The notes under the pieces were generated by a model. It was not told the DNA's origin, searched no databases, and saw only the letters and a program-made list of their open reading frames with translations. Shown here piece after piece: positions 9,214 through 18,819 of a DNA stretch of 64,000 nucleotides; positions within the stretch are counted from its first letter, which is position 1; every line of letters starts with the position of its first letter. Source of the DNA: Polynucleobacter sp. (GTDB lineage Bacteria > Pseudomonadota > Gammaproteobacteria > Burkholderiales > Burkholderiaceae); contig NZ_JAUXZY010000002.1 in the NCBI RefSeq assembly GCF_030693775.1, positions 1-64,000 of the forward strand. Reading direction: 5' to 3'. The position numbers were made by a program, and so were the translations under genes.

Positions 9214-11859
9214 CTACGCTTCGGCACTACCTAAGGCCTTCACAATCACCTCGCGCACATCAGCCGATAGCGTCTTGGAAGCGGCAACCACCTCCAAGGC
9301 AGCATGCATTTGCTCCTGGTAAGGCTCTGCAAAAACAGTCCAGCGGTCGAGCGCCCGGGCAAGCCGCGCAGCAATTTGCGGATTAATCGCATCCAGCTTC
9401 TGCACCATCTCCGCCCAAAACTGATAACCGCGCCCATCCCGCATATGAAATCCGGCGGGGTTACCCATACAGTAGGAGTGAATCACGCTACGCACCCGAT
9501 TGGGGTTCGTGAATGAAAACGCCGGGTGCGCGAGCAACGCAGTAACGCGCTCAAGACTTGCGGCAGGATTATCTGGTGTGGGTGGGCAGGTGGCTTGCAG
9601 TCCGAACCATTTATCAACGACCAATGGGTCATCGGCAAAGCGCTCATAAAAATCAGCTAAACAGGCGATGCTTTCCGGCACATTGTTTTGAACCAAATGA
9701 GCTAACGCGGCGTAGCGATCCGTCATATTGTTTGCCAGACTGTATTGCTGCTGGGCTGGGCCGGCCCACGCCTCTGGATTAGCAATCAAGAGCATTCCTA
9801 AGGCGAGGTTCTTTAAGCCGCGCTTACCTGCACTCACTGCATCTGGCTCAAACGTACCAGGCGTTTGCATTGCTGCATACAAGTGCTGCCATTGTGGCAG
9901 TAACTGCTGCGCAAGCGCCTCCCGATATGCCTTGCGATTAGCATAGATCATTTGTGGATCAACACTAGCGCACTGCTCATATAAATAGGTCTCGGCTGGC
10001 AGTGTCAGAGCCAATTCTTTAAATGCTGGATCTAACTTAGGATCTTGCAAAATCAACCGGTAGGTTTGGAGCAAGGCCTCGTCTGGAGTACGTCCAGCCA
10101 ATATCACTTGCATGGCTAACTTCTGCCCCGCTTCCCAGCGATTGAAAGCATCGTCGTCGTTGGCAAAGAGAGTTAACAAGTCTGCTTCGCTTTGATCAAA
10201 CTCCAGCACAATCGGCGCCGAGAATCCACGATTAATCGACAGTACGGGCTCGCTGGGTACGTGATCAAACACCCAAGTCTGGGTGACATCAGTTAGCTCC
10301 AATAAATGCTCAGTACGCAGTGACGAATCCACGGATTCGCTATTGGCAAAGACAAGCTGGGTTCGCAGTGGAATGTGAAACGGCTTTTTATCCTTCTGGC
10401 CTGGGGTATCTGGGCAGGACTGACTTAAGGTCAGCGTATATCGCTGGAGCTTGTCGTCGAAATGGGTTTGCACCCGAACCCGCGGTGTACCTGCCTGGCT
10501 ATACCAATGCTGAAATTGACTCAGGTCTCTGCCATTGGCATCGGCCATCGCCATTCGAAAATCATCGCAGGTGACTGCCTGACCATCGTGGCGTGCAAAG
10601 TACAAATCCATCCCCTTGCGAAAGCCCTCGACTCCCAAAAGGGTTTGATACATGCGTACTACCTCAGCACCTTTTTCATAGACGGTGACGGTGTAAAAAT
10701 TATTAATCTCTTGATAGGCATCGGGGCGAATCGGATGGGCCATCGGACCCGCATCTTCCGGAAACTGCAACTGGCGTAACAAACGCACGTCCTCAATCCG
10801 CTTCACTGCCCTGCCCGATTCACTGCCCATCTGATCGGCTGAAAATTCTTGATCCCGAAAAACCGTCAAGCCCTCTTTGAGCGAAAGCTGAAACCAATCG
10901 CGACACGTAACCCGATTACCGGTCCAATTGTGGAAGTACTCGTGTGCAACAACACTTTCGATATTGGCAAAATCAGTATCGGTTGCCGTCTCGGGCTGAG
11001 CGAGCACGTACTTGGTATTAAAGATATTGAGGCCCTTGTTCTCCATCGCCCCCATATTGAAATCACTCACGGCAACAATCATGAAGCGATCCAAATCGAG
11101 CTCCAAGCCATAGCGTGCCTCATCCCAGCGGATCGAATGAATCAAGGAATCCATGGCATGCCGGGTTTTGGGCAAGTCCCGTGGCTCGACCCATATCTGC
11201 AATAACTTCGAGGCTCCGCTACCCGTTGTAATGCTCTCCTCAATGCAGGCCAATTTCCCTGCAACCAAAGCAAACAAATACGATGGCTTCGGAAACGGAT
11301 CTTCCCATACCGCGCTATGCCAGCCGTTGGGTAATTCTTCTGTAGCAACCAGGTTACCGTTCGCCAGCAATACAGGAAAGTCCACCTTGATCGCACGCAA
11401 CGTAACGCGGTAACGCGCCATGACATCGGGGCGATCTAAAAAATAGGTGATCTTTCGAAAACCTTCTGCCTCGCATTGGGTAAAAAAATTGCCATTCGAT
11501 ACATACAAACCCATCAGGGAAGTATTTTTTTCGGGCACGCAGATCGAAATCACTTCCAGAATAAATGGCTCGGTCCCATCCCCAGGTAGCGAATGAATCG
11601 TCAGCGTCTCGGGCGTTAATTCAAAATGGCGGTGCGGCGTGCCATTGATGCGCAAACTCATGAACTCGAGATCAATTCCCTGCAAGATTAGGGAAGAGGC
11701 TTGCGCCAAGGGATTGGCGGGATTTGGTAAGACCTCAATGCGACTTTTCACAATCGTCTTGGCGGGATCAAGGGCGATGTCTAAATCCACCTGCCCAAAT
11801 AAAAATGGGGGCGGGCAATACGCAAGGCGCTGAAAGGAATGGGCGAGGTCGGTTTTCAT
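9214..11859 (-). CDS. pepN: Aminopeptidase N (M1 family)
   Basis: An 881-residue cytoplasmic zinc aminopeptidase that trims N-terminal residues from peptides. The GAMEN substrate-binding motif lies near residue 273. The zinc site HEYFHNW, followed by the distal Glu in LKEGLTVFRDQEF, lies near 306. Length and the C-terminal helical domain match bacterial PepN. It sits between the GDT1-like gene and fbp on the same strand, 32 bases behind the former, so a three-gene operon is plausible. Confidence 0.96.
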   Translation of the reverse strand: MKTDLAHSFQRLAYCPPPFLFGQVDLDIALDPAKTIVKSRIEVLPNPANPLAQASSLILQGIDLEFMSLRINGTPHRHFELTPETLTIHSLPGDGTEPFILEVISICVPEKNTSLMGLYVSNGNFFTQCEAEGFRKITYFLDRPDVMARYRVTLRAIKVDFPVLLANGNLVATEELPNGWHSAVWEDPFPKPSYLFALVAGKLACIEESITTGSGASKLLQIWVEPRDLPKTRHAMDSLIHSIRWDEARYGLELDLDRFMIVAVSDFNMGAMENKGLNIFNTKYVLAQPETATDTDFANIESVVAHEYFHNWTGNRVTCRDWFQLSLKEGLTVFRDQEFSADQMGSESGRAVKRIEDVRLLRQLQFPEDAGPMAHPIRPDAYQEINNFYTVTVYEKGAEVVRMYQTLLGVEGFRKGMDLYFARHDGQAVTCDDFRMAMADANGRDLSQFQHWYSQAGTPRVRVQTHFDDKLQRYTLTLSQSCPDTPGQKDKKPFHIPLRTQLVFANSESVDSSLRTEHLLELTDVTQTWVFDHVPSEPVLSINRGFSAPIVLEFDQSEADLLTLFANDDDAFNRWEAGQKLAMQVILAGRTPDEALLQTYRLILQDPKLDPAFKELALTLPAETYLYEQCASVDPQMIYANRKAYREALAQQLLPQWQHLYAAMQTPGTFEPDAVSAGKRGLKNLALGMLLIANPEAWAGPAQQQYSLANNMTDRYAALAHLVQNNVPESIACLADFYERFADDPLVVDKWFGLQATCPPTPDNPAASLERVTALLAHPAFSFTNPNRVRSVIHSYCMGNPAGFHMRDGRGYQFWAEMVQKLDAINPQIAARLARALDRWTVFAEPYQEQMHAALEVVAASKTLSADVREVIVKALGSAEA

Positions 11860-11891
11860 GTTCTGATTTTATGCCCTTGTGGCGCAGTGCA

Positions 11892-12467
11892 TTAACCGTA
11901 GAGCAGCGTCAAAATGCCAATCGCGATAAAGACAACTGCAGCAACGGTATGCACCCATTTGATTGGAATGCGCTTGGTAAATTTAGTACCAATCCAGACG
12001 GCGGGGGCATTGGCAAGCATCATCCCCAGGGTGGTGCCAATAGTGACGGCAATGACGTCGTCGTAACGCGCACCAAGTGCAATGGTGGCAATTTGGGTCT
12101 TATCACCCATCTCCGCCATAAAAAATAAACTCGTAGTCAACAAAAAAACGGGCCAGGCTGCATTTTTAACCCGGGTACCCCCCGCATCATCCAGGCGATC
12201 CGGAATTATCAGCCAGAAGCCAATCGCCAAAAAGCCCACACCCAAAATCCAGCGCATAGCATCGGGGCTTAAAAAAGCGGCAATTAAATGCCCGAAATAA
12301 GCCGCGCAGGCATGATTGGCCAATGTGGCCGCGAGAATCCCAGCAATAATCGGCAAGGCTTGGCGGGGGTAGCGTGCCGCGAGCATTAAGGATAAAAGCT
12401 GGGTTTTATCCCCCATTTCAGCAAGTGCAACCACCCCGGTAGAGAGAAATACAGCAGAAAAGTCCAT
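11892..12467 (-). CDS. TMEM165/GDT1 (UPF0016) family cation transporter
   Basis: A 191-residue inner-membrane protein with about six helices and two copies of the family signature, EMGDKTQLL near the N-terminus and EMGDKTQIA in the second half. This inverted duplication is typical of GDT1/MneA proteins, which export Mn2+ or exchange Ca2+/Mn2+ for protons. Bacterial MneA protects against manganese excess, the likely role here. I checked the 153 bases upstream for a yybP-ykoY manganese riboswitch and saw none. Confidence 0.88.
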   Translation of the reverse strand: MDFSAVFLSTGVVALAEMGDKTQLLSLMLAARYPRQALPIIAGILAATLANHACAAYFGHLIAAFLSPDAMRWILGVGFLAIGFWLIIPDRLDDAGGTRVKNAAWPVFLLTTSLFFMAEMGDKTQIATIALGARYDDVIAVTIGTTLGMMLANAPAVWIGTKFTKRIPIKWVHTVAAVVFIAIGILTLLYG

Positions 12468-12517
12468 TCAGTCCAATTATTTAGTTAAATTCTATCGATA
12501 ACCTTAATTAATACAAT

Positions 12518-12546
12518 TTGGCTATTGAGCAACAAGCCCCTAAACT
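12518..12546 (+). promoter_or_regulatory. Promoter of the Fe-S protein/DUF3501 operon
   Basis: TTGGCT (12518-12523), a 17-base spacer and TAAACT (12541-12546) form a good sigma-70 promoter. The predicted leader is about 68 bases and contains a small hairpin, GGTAAG (12569-12574) paired with CTTACC (12583-12588), ahead of a GAGGAAG ribosome-binding site. Confidence 0.5.
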
Positions 12547-12620
12547 AAGGGTAATCCCAAATACCAGCGGTAAGCATAGCAACTTACCAGTAAGACCAAT
12601 CAATATAAATGAGGAAGTAA

Positions 12621-13958
12621 ATGAGTACACGCGAAGGTAGTTTAGAGGCCCCAACCCGGCACCCCTTGGACTGGAAAAATCCAGAGTTTTATGACCGCGA
12701 GAACCTCGAGGCCGAAATGGAGCGGGTATTCGATTTATGCCATGGCTGCCGTCGTTGCTTAAGCTTGTGCGGATCCTTCCCTACTCTCTTTGACCTGATC
12801 GACGCCACTGAAGATGGCGAAGTTGAGCAAGTGCAAAAGGCAGACTACCAGGCAGTTGTCGACCAATGTTATTTATGCGACGTCTGCTACATGACCAAGT
12901 GCCCCTACGTCCCACCACACCCTTGGAACTTGGATTTTCCACACATGATGTTGCGCGCCAAAGCCGTTGCCTTCAAAGAAGATAAAACCACCTTCCGCGA
13001 TAAGCTCTTGTCATCCACGGACAAGCTGGGTCACTTTGCTGGCATTCCGATCGTCACGCAAGCCGTCAATGCCGTGAACCAAACCGGGGTTGCCCGTTTG
13101 GTGATGGAAGGTGCACTGGGTGTGGACAAGAAGGCATGGATTCCAGAATATGCACCAAAGACCTTCCCGCAACTGGCCGAGAAATCCACTGCATTCCCCG
13201 TCAAAGATGGCAACAAGACGCCAGGCAAAGTGGCAATTTATGCAACCTGCTATGTGAACTACAACGAGCCGGGCATTGGTCAAGACTTGATCAAAATTCT
13301 GCAACACAACCAAATTCCGTATGAGCTGGTCGATAAAGAAGCCTGCTGCGGTATGCCGAAATTGGAATTAGGTGACTTGGAGTCGGTTGAAGAAAACAAG
13401 AACAAGAACATTCCGAAGTTGGCTAAATTAGCAAAAGAAGGGTATGCCATCTTGACCCCAATTCCATCGTGCACCTTGATGTTCAAGCAAGAGTTGCCAC
13501 TGATGTTCCCGGATGATGCGGATGTTCAGTTGGTCAAGCAAGCCATGTGGGATCCATTTGAGTATTTAGTTGCACGTAACTCCGATGGTTTACTCAAGAC
13601 CGATTACAAAACTGAATTAGGTCATGTGAGCTACCACGTTGCCTGCCACTCGCGCGTACAAAACGTCGGGCAAAAGACCGCTGAAGCACTTAAGATGATT
13701 CCGGGCACCGAAGTGAATGTGGTCGAGCGTTGCTCAGGTCACTCGGGCACCTGGGGCGTGAAGAAAGAGTTCCATGCGATGGCCATGAAGATTGGCAAGC
13801 CTGTATTTAAGGGCATGGCCGAGAATGAGCCTGATTACATCAGCTCCGATTGCCAGCTCGCTGGTCACCACATTGCGCAAGGCATGGAGGAGCTAGGCCT
13901 GCCCAAGTCAGCGATGGCGCATCCCCTCACCTTAATGGCAAAAGCCTACGGTCTCTAA
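12621..13958 (+). CDS. (Fe-S)-binding oxidoreductase-like protein with two CCG domains
   Basis: A 445-residue cytoplasmic protein related to GlpC and the iron-sulfur subunit of glycolate oxidase. The N-terminal third carries two ferredoxin-like Cys clusters, CHGCRRCLSLC (near 35-45) and CYLCDVCYMTKC (near 89-100). Two heterodisulfide-reductase-type cysteine domains follow, with ACCGMPK near 250 and VACHSR/ERCSGHSGTWG in the C-terminal part. This suggests electron transfer or thiol/disulfide chemistry at Fe-S clusters. The usual flavoprotein partner is absent; the only operon partner is the DUF3501 protein downstream. In other Burkholderiales this pair often sits beside rubrerythrin, suggesting oxidative stress, but the function is unproven. 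Confidence 0.85.
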   Translation: MSTREGSLEAPTRHPLDWKNPEFYDRENLEAEMERVFDLCHGCRRCLSLCGSFPTLFDLIDATEDGEVEQVQKADYQAVVDQCYLCDVCYMTKCPYVPPHPWNLDFPHMMLRAKAVAFKEDKTTFRDKLLSSTDKLGHFAGIPIVTQAVNAVNQTGVARLVMEGALGVDKKAWIPEYAPKTFPQLAEKSTAFPVKDGNKTPGKVAIYATCYVNYNEPGIGQDLIKILQHNQIPYELVDKEACCGMPKLELGDLESVEENKNKNIPKLAKLAKEGYAILTPIPSCTLMFKQELPLMFPDDADVQLVKQAMWDPFEYLVARNSDGLLKTDYKTELGHVSYHVACHSRVQNVGQKTAEALKMIPGTEVNVVERCSGHSGTWGVKKEFHAMAMKIGKPVFKGMAENEPDYISSDCQLAGHHIAQGMEELGLPKSAMAHPLTLMAKAYGL

Positions 13959-14001
13959 ACCGATCGATTGAATACATACTGAATATAGGAATACAAGTAC
14001 C

Positions 14002-14586
14002 ATGGCAAAAATTACCCGCGATAGCCTCTTAAGTTTGGAGGCGTACCACAAGGATCGCCCAGAAATTCGGGAGAAGGCAATTCAAGAACGCCGTATTCGC
14101 ACCGTCCATTTGGGCGAGCACCTCACCATGATTTTTGAAAACGAATTCTTAATGCGTTATCAGATTCAAGAGATGCTACGTGTTGAGAAAACCTTTGAAG
14201 AAGAAGGCATTCAAGATGAACTCGATGCCTACAATCCACTCGTACCGGATGGCACCAACTTCAAAGCCACCATGATGCTCGAGTACCCCAATGAAGGTGA
14301 TCGCAAGGTTGCCTTAGCGAAGCTAGTTGGTATTGAAGACAAGATCTTTATCGAAGTTGAAGGTCAGCCGCGCGTTTACGCCTTAGCCGATGAGGATCTG
14401 GAGCGCTCGACTGCGGAAAAAACATCGGCAGTGCATTTCATGCGCTTTGAGCTTACGCCCGACATGATTAAAGCCCTCAAAGCAGGTGCGCAAATGATGG
14501 TGGGTTGCGATCACAAAGAGTACCCCATGCACGTTAAAACCTTGCCACACGAGACATTGGCTTCGCTTATTACTGACCTGAGCTAA
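14002..14586 (+). CDS. DUF3501 family protein
   Basis: A 194-residue soluble protein that I recognise as DUF3501. It has no membrane segment, signal or known catalytic motif. Notable are charged helices in the first 80 residues, a central beta-rich part and a conserved-looking GCDHKEYPM near the C-terminus. It starts 43 bases after the Fe-S gene, with AGGAA before the ATG, and shares its promoter. Strict pairing with that gene suggests it binds or matures the Fe-S protein. That is inference. Confidence 0.85.
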   Translation: MAKITRDSLLSLEAYHKDRPEIREKAIQERRIRTVHLGEHLTMIFENEFLMRYQIQEMLRVEKTFEEEGIQDELDAYNPLVPDGTNFKATMMLEYPNEGDRKVALAKLVGIEDKIFIEVEGQPRVYALADEDLERSTAEKTSAVHFMRFELTPDMIKALKAGAQMMVGCDHKEYPMHVKTLPHETLASLITDLS

Positions 14587-14618
14587 GCCGCTGTCTTCGC
14601 GTTACTAATTACTCTGTA

Positions 14619-15737
14619 TTACGCCGCTAATAACTCAACTGCTGGAACAAAATCCAGCTGTTGAGCACTGGCAACTGGCTCTGAAGCCAACTGGCCACGA
14701 TGCACATTCAGGCCATTGCGCAAATGCACATCGTGGTTCAGTGCAGCGACTAACCCCCTGTTTGCTAAAGCCTCTACAAACGGATAAGTTGCATTGGTTA
14801 AACCAAAGGTCGACGTACGAGCTACCGCACCTGGCATATTGGCGACACAGTAATGAATTACGCCATCGACCAAATAACTCGGATCACTATGCGTCGTTGG
14901 TCGTGATGTTTCAAAGCAGCCGCCCTGATCAATTGCAACATCCACCACAACCGCTCCTGGCTTCATCTTGGCCACCATACTGGCACTGACCAATTTCGGC
15001 GCCGCACCGCCTGGTAGGAGTACTGCACCAATCACGACATCAGCTGCATACACCTCACGCTCGATCGACAACGGATCGGAATAGTAGGTGCGCACGCGAT
15101 TGCCATAAGCAGCATCGATTTGACGCAAACGATCGAGGTCTTTATCGATGATGCAGACATCTGCGCCAATACCAACCGCCATCTGCAATGCGTTTCGACC
15201 CACTACCCCCGCGCCGAGAATAACTACCTTCGCTGCTGCCACCCCCGGAATGCCAGCTAGCAAGATGCCAGGTCCACCATGGCTCTTTTCCATCTGGGCA
15301 GCGGCTGCTTGAATCGACATCCGCCCCGCCACTTCGCTCATCGGCGCCAATAAAGGCAAGGTGCCAGCGCGCGAGGTGACGGTTTCATACGCAATACAAC
15401 TAGAGCCGGAACTGAGTAGCGCTTTAGTTTGCAATGGATCCGGCGCAAGGTGAAGGTAGGTAAAGAGAATTTGATCTTCCCGCAGCATGGCGCATTCTTG
15501 TGGCTGCGGCTCTTTTACTTTTACAACCAATTGGGATTTTGCATACACTTCGGTTGCGCTCTCGACTAAAGAGGCGCCAGCAGAGCGATAGAGTTCATCC
15601 GTCAGACCAATCTGCTGACCTGCGCCACGCTGAATCAACACAGCATGACCCTGGGCCACTAAGCTACTGACATTGCCTGGGGTCAAGCCGACCCGAAATT
15701 CGTTGTCTTTTACTTCGGTTGGTACGCCAATAATCAT
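14619..15737 (-). CDS. ald: Alanine dehydrogenase
   Basis: A 372-residue NAD-dependent L-alanine dehydrogenase, interconverting alanine and pyruvate plus ammonia. The start MIIGVPTEVKDNEFRVGLTP is diagnostic. The Rossmann motif GAGVVGRNA lies near 176, and the catalytic Lys and His regions (VKVKEPQ, YLHLAPD) are present. AGGAG precedes the ATG by six bases. It follows the amino-acid permease gene by 10 bases on the same strand, so the two form an alanine uptake and breakdown operon. Confidence 0.95.
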   Translation of the reverse strand: MIIGVPTEVKDNEFRVGLTPGNVSSLVAQGHAVLIQRGAGQQIGLTDELYRSAGASLVESATEVYAKSQLVVKVKEPQPQECAMLREDQILFTYLHLAPDPLQTKALLSSGSSCIAYETVTSRAGTLPLLAPMSEVAGRMSIQAAAAQMEKSHGGPGILLAGIPGVAAAKVVILGAGVVGRNALQMAVGIGADVCIIDKDLDRLRQIDAAYGNRVRTYYSDPLSIEREVYAADVVIGAVLLPGGAAPKLVSASMVAKMKPGAVVVDVAIDQGGCFETSRPTTHSDPSYLVDGVIHYCVANMPGAVARTSTFGLTNATYPFVEALANRGLVAALNHDVHLRNGLNVHRGQLASEPVASAQQLDFVPAVELLAA

Positions 15738-15747
15738 GTGATGCTCC

Positions 15748-17118
15748 TTATTTCAGTTTGTTTTTACGATGCAGGCCTAAGACGTAATACATAGCGACAT
15801 AGACCACCAATAAGCACGGACCCAAAATCAAGGCGGCGCGTGCATCCTCATGAAGCCCCATCAAGACAATGACGAGTGCAATGAAGGCTAGAGCAAACCA
15901 GGAGGAGTAAGGCCACCATGGCGTGCGATAACTAAGACTCTCAGCTTGCGCTGAAGTAAGCGATTTTCTGAAACGCATTTGGGTATACAGAATGGCAATC
16001 CAAACCATCAGTCCGATAAAGGTCACTGCTGCCATCACATACTGGAATGCCTTATCGGGTACAAAGTAGTTCAATACAACGCCAACCATCGGCACCATGA
16101 CAGCGGCCATCACAGCACGGTGCGGCACGCCATTCTCGGAAAGATGGGCAAACTTTTCGGGGGCATAGCCATTGATGGACAGCGAATATAGCAAACGTCC
16201 GCCACTAAAAATGCCAGCATTGCATGAAGACAGCGCTGCCGTAATCACTACAAAGTTCACAATGCCAGCGGCTTCGCGCAAACCCAAGCGCTCAAACATC
16301 ACCACAAATGGACTTCCCTGTTGGCCTACCTCATTCCACGGGAAGATCGCCAAAATAACCAAGATGGCGCCCATGTAAAAGATCAAGATTCGCCATGCGA
16401 GCGAGTCAATTGCCATCGGAATGGTTTTCTTGGGATTCTCTGCTTCGCCAGCGGAGAGGCCAATCATTTCAATCCCAACGTAGGCAAAGAGGACCATCTG
16501 CAAGGACATCAACAGACCGCCAATTCCATTCGGAAAGAAGCCGCCATGAATCCACAAGTTATCAAAACCCAGTGGCACCCAGTCATTGGTAAAACCAAAG
16601 AACACAACTGCGGCTCCCATCGCAATCAAGGCAATGATGGCGACGACTTTAATTAAAGAGAACCAAAACTCAAATTCCCCAAACAGCCGAACCGCAATCA
16701 TGTTGATGAGTCCCATCAAAATAATCGATGAAAGCGCCCAGACCCATTGCGGCATATCCGGAAACCAAATACCCATGTAAATGCCGACGGCAGTCACCTC
16801 TGCAATACTCACCACAATCCAATAGGTCCAATAGCCCCAGCCCACCATGTATCCCGCAAGGGGTCCTACATAAGAATTTGCATAGGCAGCGAAGGAGCCA
16901 GCAACGGGCTCATGTACTGCCATCTCACCCAGGGTGCGCAGCACAATGAAGGCCACAATCCCGGCCAATAAATACCCCAAGAGAATCGAAGGGCCTGCGA
17001 GTTGAATCGCGCTAGCGGAGCCCAGAAAAAGTCCAACGCCAATGGTTGAACCCAATGCCATGAGGCGAATGTGCCGTACTTTCAGATGGCGTTTTAAGCC
17101 CGTTTGTTCTGTCTGCAA
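15748..17118 (-). CDS. Amino acid permease (APC superfamily, AAT family)
   Basis: A 456-residue inner-membrane transporter with about 12 helices. The signature ALGSTIGVGLFLGSA in helix 1 and the LRTLGEMAV segment place it in the AAT group with the GABA, proline and D-Ala/Gly permeases. The start is TTG at 17118: AGGAGG lies six bases before it, whereas the upstream ATGs at 17163 and 17151 lie before that site and have none of their own. Coupling to ald suggests alanine, glycine or D-alanine as substrate, which sequence alone cannot prove. Confidence 0.88.
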   Translation of the reverse strand: MQTEQTGLKRHLKVRHIRLMALGSTIGVGLFLGSASAIQLAGPSILLGYLLAGIVAFIVLRTLGEMAVHEPVAGSFAAYANSYVGPLAGYMVGWGYWTYWIVVSIAEVTAVGIYMGIWFPDMPQWVWALSSIILMGLINMIAVRLFGEFEFWFSLIKVVAIIALIAMGAAVVFFGFTNDWVPLGFDNLWIHGGFFPNGIGGLLMSLQMVLFAYVGIEMIGLSAGEAENPKKTIPMAIDSLAWRILIFYMGAILVILAIFPWNEVGQQGSPFVVMFERLGLREAAGIVNFVVITAALSSCNAGIFSGGRLLYSLSINGYAPEKFAHLSENGVPHRAVMAAVMVPMVGVVLNYFVPDKAFQYVMAAVTFIGLMVWIAILYTQMRFRKSLTSAQAESLSYRTPWWPYSSWFALAFIALVIVLMGLHEDARAALILGPCLLVVYVAMYYVLGLHRKNKLK

Positions 17119-17211
17119 GAGAAACCTCCTTTTCGTTTTGATGTTGGTCATGTACCAACGCAACGAAGTCTAGGCAGGAGTTGGGCGCAGCACTAGCCCT
17201 TAAAAATTCAT

Positions 17212-17239
17212 TAAATATGCAAAGCTAAAAAAATGTCAA
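17212..17239 (-). promoter_or_regulatory. Promoter of the permease-ald operon
   Basis: On the minus strand a consensus TTGACA (17234-17239) and TATTTA (17212-17217) are 16 bases apart, predicting a start near 17205 and a leader of about 87 bases. The remainder of the gap up to 17375 holds a 7-bp inverted repeat, CATTCCC (17329-17335) with GGGAATG (17356-17362), just beyond the end of tcdA. It has no U-tract and is not a convincing terminator. Confidence 0.55.
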
Positions 17240-17375
17240 AGGAATAAAAAGGGAGGGCCCTGAAATCAGGAGATGGATAGCAAAATAAATATTGCTTCCT
17301 ACAACAAAATACGAAATTTCTTACAGGGCATTCCCTAGGCTTGTTTGCGCTCTTTGGGAATGAAATGAAATTGAT

Positions 17376-18161
17376 TTAGCCGGAGACGCTATGCTGCATC
17401 CGAATCAAAGAGAGAACTTCAGCAGCAGCAACCAAACCGGCTGCTGCTGTAACGGTTACCGCAGAGCCATAGCCAGAGCACGCCAAACCCCCGGTAGCAG
17501 CACCGGCGCGGGGTTCTTTTGAATACACCGCCCGAATGCCCATCTTCTTTTTTAAATCCCGCGAGAAGCCATGATCGGTTCGCAGCCCAACACGCACCTT
17601 AGCAAGAAGTGCATCTTGCTCTGTTTTTGATAAATCAGCGCAGCGCAGTTGGGTCGGGTCTGCTTTACCGCCAGAGGCTCCGCACATCACGAGTAAACGT
17701 TGATTCGCCACACTCCACGCAGCAAGCGCAATTTTGACTGGCACTGAATCGGTTGCATCTAGCACGATGGCGCCCCTTGGTATCAATTCATCGAGCGTAT
17801 CGGGCTCTAAAAAAGCATCGTGGCAGGTCAGTTGGATTTGGGGATTGATTTGGGTAATACGCTGCGCCATCGCATCCACTTTGGCCTTGCCATACTCACC
17901 ATCAAGGGCGTGCAACTGGCGATTGGTATTACTTTCGGCGATGTGGTCAAAATCAATTAAGACTAAATGGCCAATTGCGGATCGTGCGAGGGCTTCAGCA
18001 GCCCAGGAACCAACGCCGCCCAAACCTGCAACCACAACCGTAGCCTGCTGGAACTGGGCCAAAGCAGCGTCACCATACAAACGGGCGACCCCACCAAAAC
18101 GGCGATCTGGTGATCCCAGCTCCTGATCCGGCGGCGGTATTTGAAAGTTTTCCATCGTCAT
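17376..18161 (-). CDS. tcdA: tRNA threonylcarbamoyladenosine dehydratase (TcdA/CsdL)
   Basis: A 261-residue ThiF/E1-like ATPase that cyclises t6A37 to ct6A in ANN-decoding tRNAs. The N-terminal RFGG-x-x-RLYG segment, nucleotide-binding VAGLGGVGSWAAEAL (near 40), DxDH-like region DFDHIAESNTNRQ and DATDSVPVK are all typical of TcdA. The ATG at 18161 is followed by another at 18155; either could be used. It is divergent from pdxH with 22 bases between the start codons, and both promoters must overlap there. Confidence 0.93.
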   Translation of the reverse strand: MTMENFQIPPPDQELGSPDRRFGGVARLYGDAALAQFQQATVVVAGLGGVGSWAAEALARSAIGHLVLIDFDHIAESNTNRQLHALDGEYGKAKVDAMAQRITQINPQIQLTCHDAFLEPDTLDELIPRGAIVLDATDSVPVKIALAAWSVANQRLLVMCGASGGKADPTQLRCADLSKTEQDALLAKVRVGLRTDHGFSRDLKKKMGIRAVYSKEPRAGAATGGLACSGYGSAVTVTAAAGLVAAAEVLSLIRMQHSVSG

Positions 18162-18171
18162 TGCATCTCTT

Positions 18172-18177
18172 TATACT
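18172..18177 (+). promoter_or_regulatory. -10 element six bases before the pdxH start
   Basis: TATACT (five of six matches to TATAAT) is followed by six bases and the pdxH ATG. A start of transcription seven bases after the hexamer would fall on the A of ATG. No -35 element is apparent at 16-18 bases, and pdxH has no Shine-Dalgarno. Confidence 0.4.
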
Positions 18178-18183
18178 TAAAAC

Positions 18184-18819
18184 ATGGAATCCATTGCTGA
18201 ATTACGTAAAAACTACACCCGCGGCGAACTGTCTGAGCAAGACGTACCGCAGGAACCGTTCGGCCTTTTTCAGACTTGGTTCGAGCAAGCAGTCCAGGCA
18301 CAATGCCCCGAGCCCAATGCAATGGCATTGGCAACCGCAAATCAAGCCGGCATTCCATCTGTCCGTATTGTCCTATTAAAAGCAGCCGACCACGGTAGTT
18401 TTACCTTCTTCACCAATTACGAAAGCCAAAAAGGCAAGGAGCTGGCTGCGCAGCCCCATGCATCCTTACTCTTTCATTGGCATGAGCTGGAGCGGCAGGT
18501 GCGCATTAACGGTACCGTTGAGCGCGTGAGCGCCGCTGAAAGCGATAGCTACTTTCATTCTAGGCCTCCAGCTTCACGCATTGGTGCATGGGCATCGCCG
18601 CAAAGCGCGGCCATTCCGAGTCGTGCGTTTCTAGAAGAGCAGGAGCGGCAATTTAAAGTGGAGCACGGTGATAACCCGCCTCGCCCACCGCATTGGGGCG
18701 GCTACCGCCTGACTCCAAATCAAATTGAATTTTGGCAAGGCAGGCCTTCGCGCTTACACGACCGCATTTGCTATAGCCGCAGCGATAGCGGCTGGTCGAT
18801 TGCACGACTAGCACCTTAG
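18184..18819 (+). CDS. pdxH: Pyridoxamine 5'-phosphate oxidase
   Basis: A 211-residue FMN enzyme that oxidises PNP and PMP to pyridoxal 5'-phosphate. Family segments are clear: [36 protein letters not shown], the [15 protein letters not shown] loop and C-terminal [11 protein letters not shown]. The length is standard. There is no ribosome-binding site before the ATG; see the -10 element six bases upstream. It converges on msrA with a four-base overlap of the stop codons. Confidence 0.97.
   Translation: MESIAELRKNYTRGELSEQDVPQEPFGLFQTWFEQAVQAQCPEPNAMALATANQAGIPSVRIVLLKAADHGSFTFFTNYESQKGKELAAQPHASLLFHWHELERQVRINGTVERVSAAESDSYFHSRPPASRIGAWASPQSAAIPSRAFLEEQERQFKVEHGDNPPRPPHWGGYRLTPNQIEFWQGRPSRLHDRICYSRSDSGWSIARLAP

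Noticed and set aside
12468..12620. Possible manganese (yybP-ykoY) riboswitch before the GDT1-like gene
   Set aside because: The conserved core of that riboswitch is absent; only a small hairpin belonging to the opposite transcript is seen.
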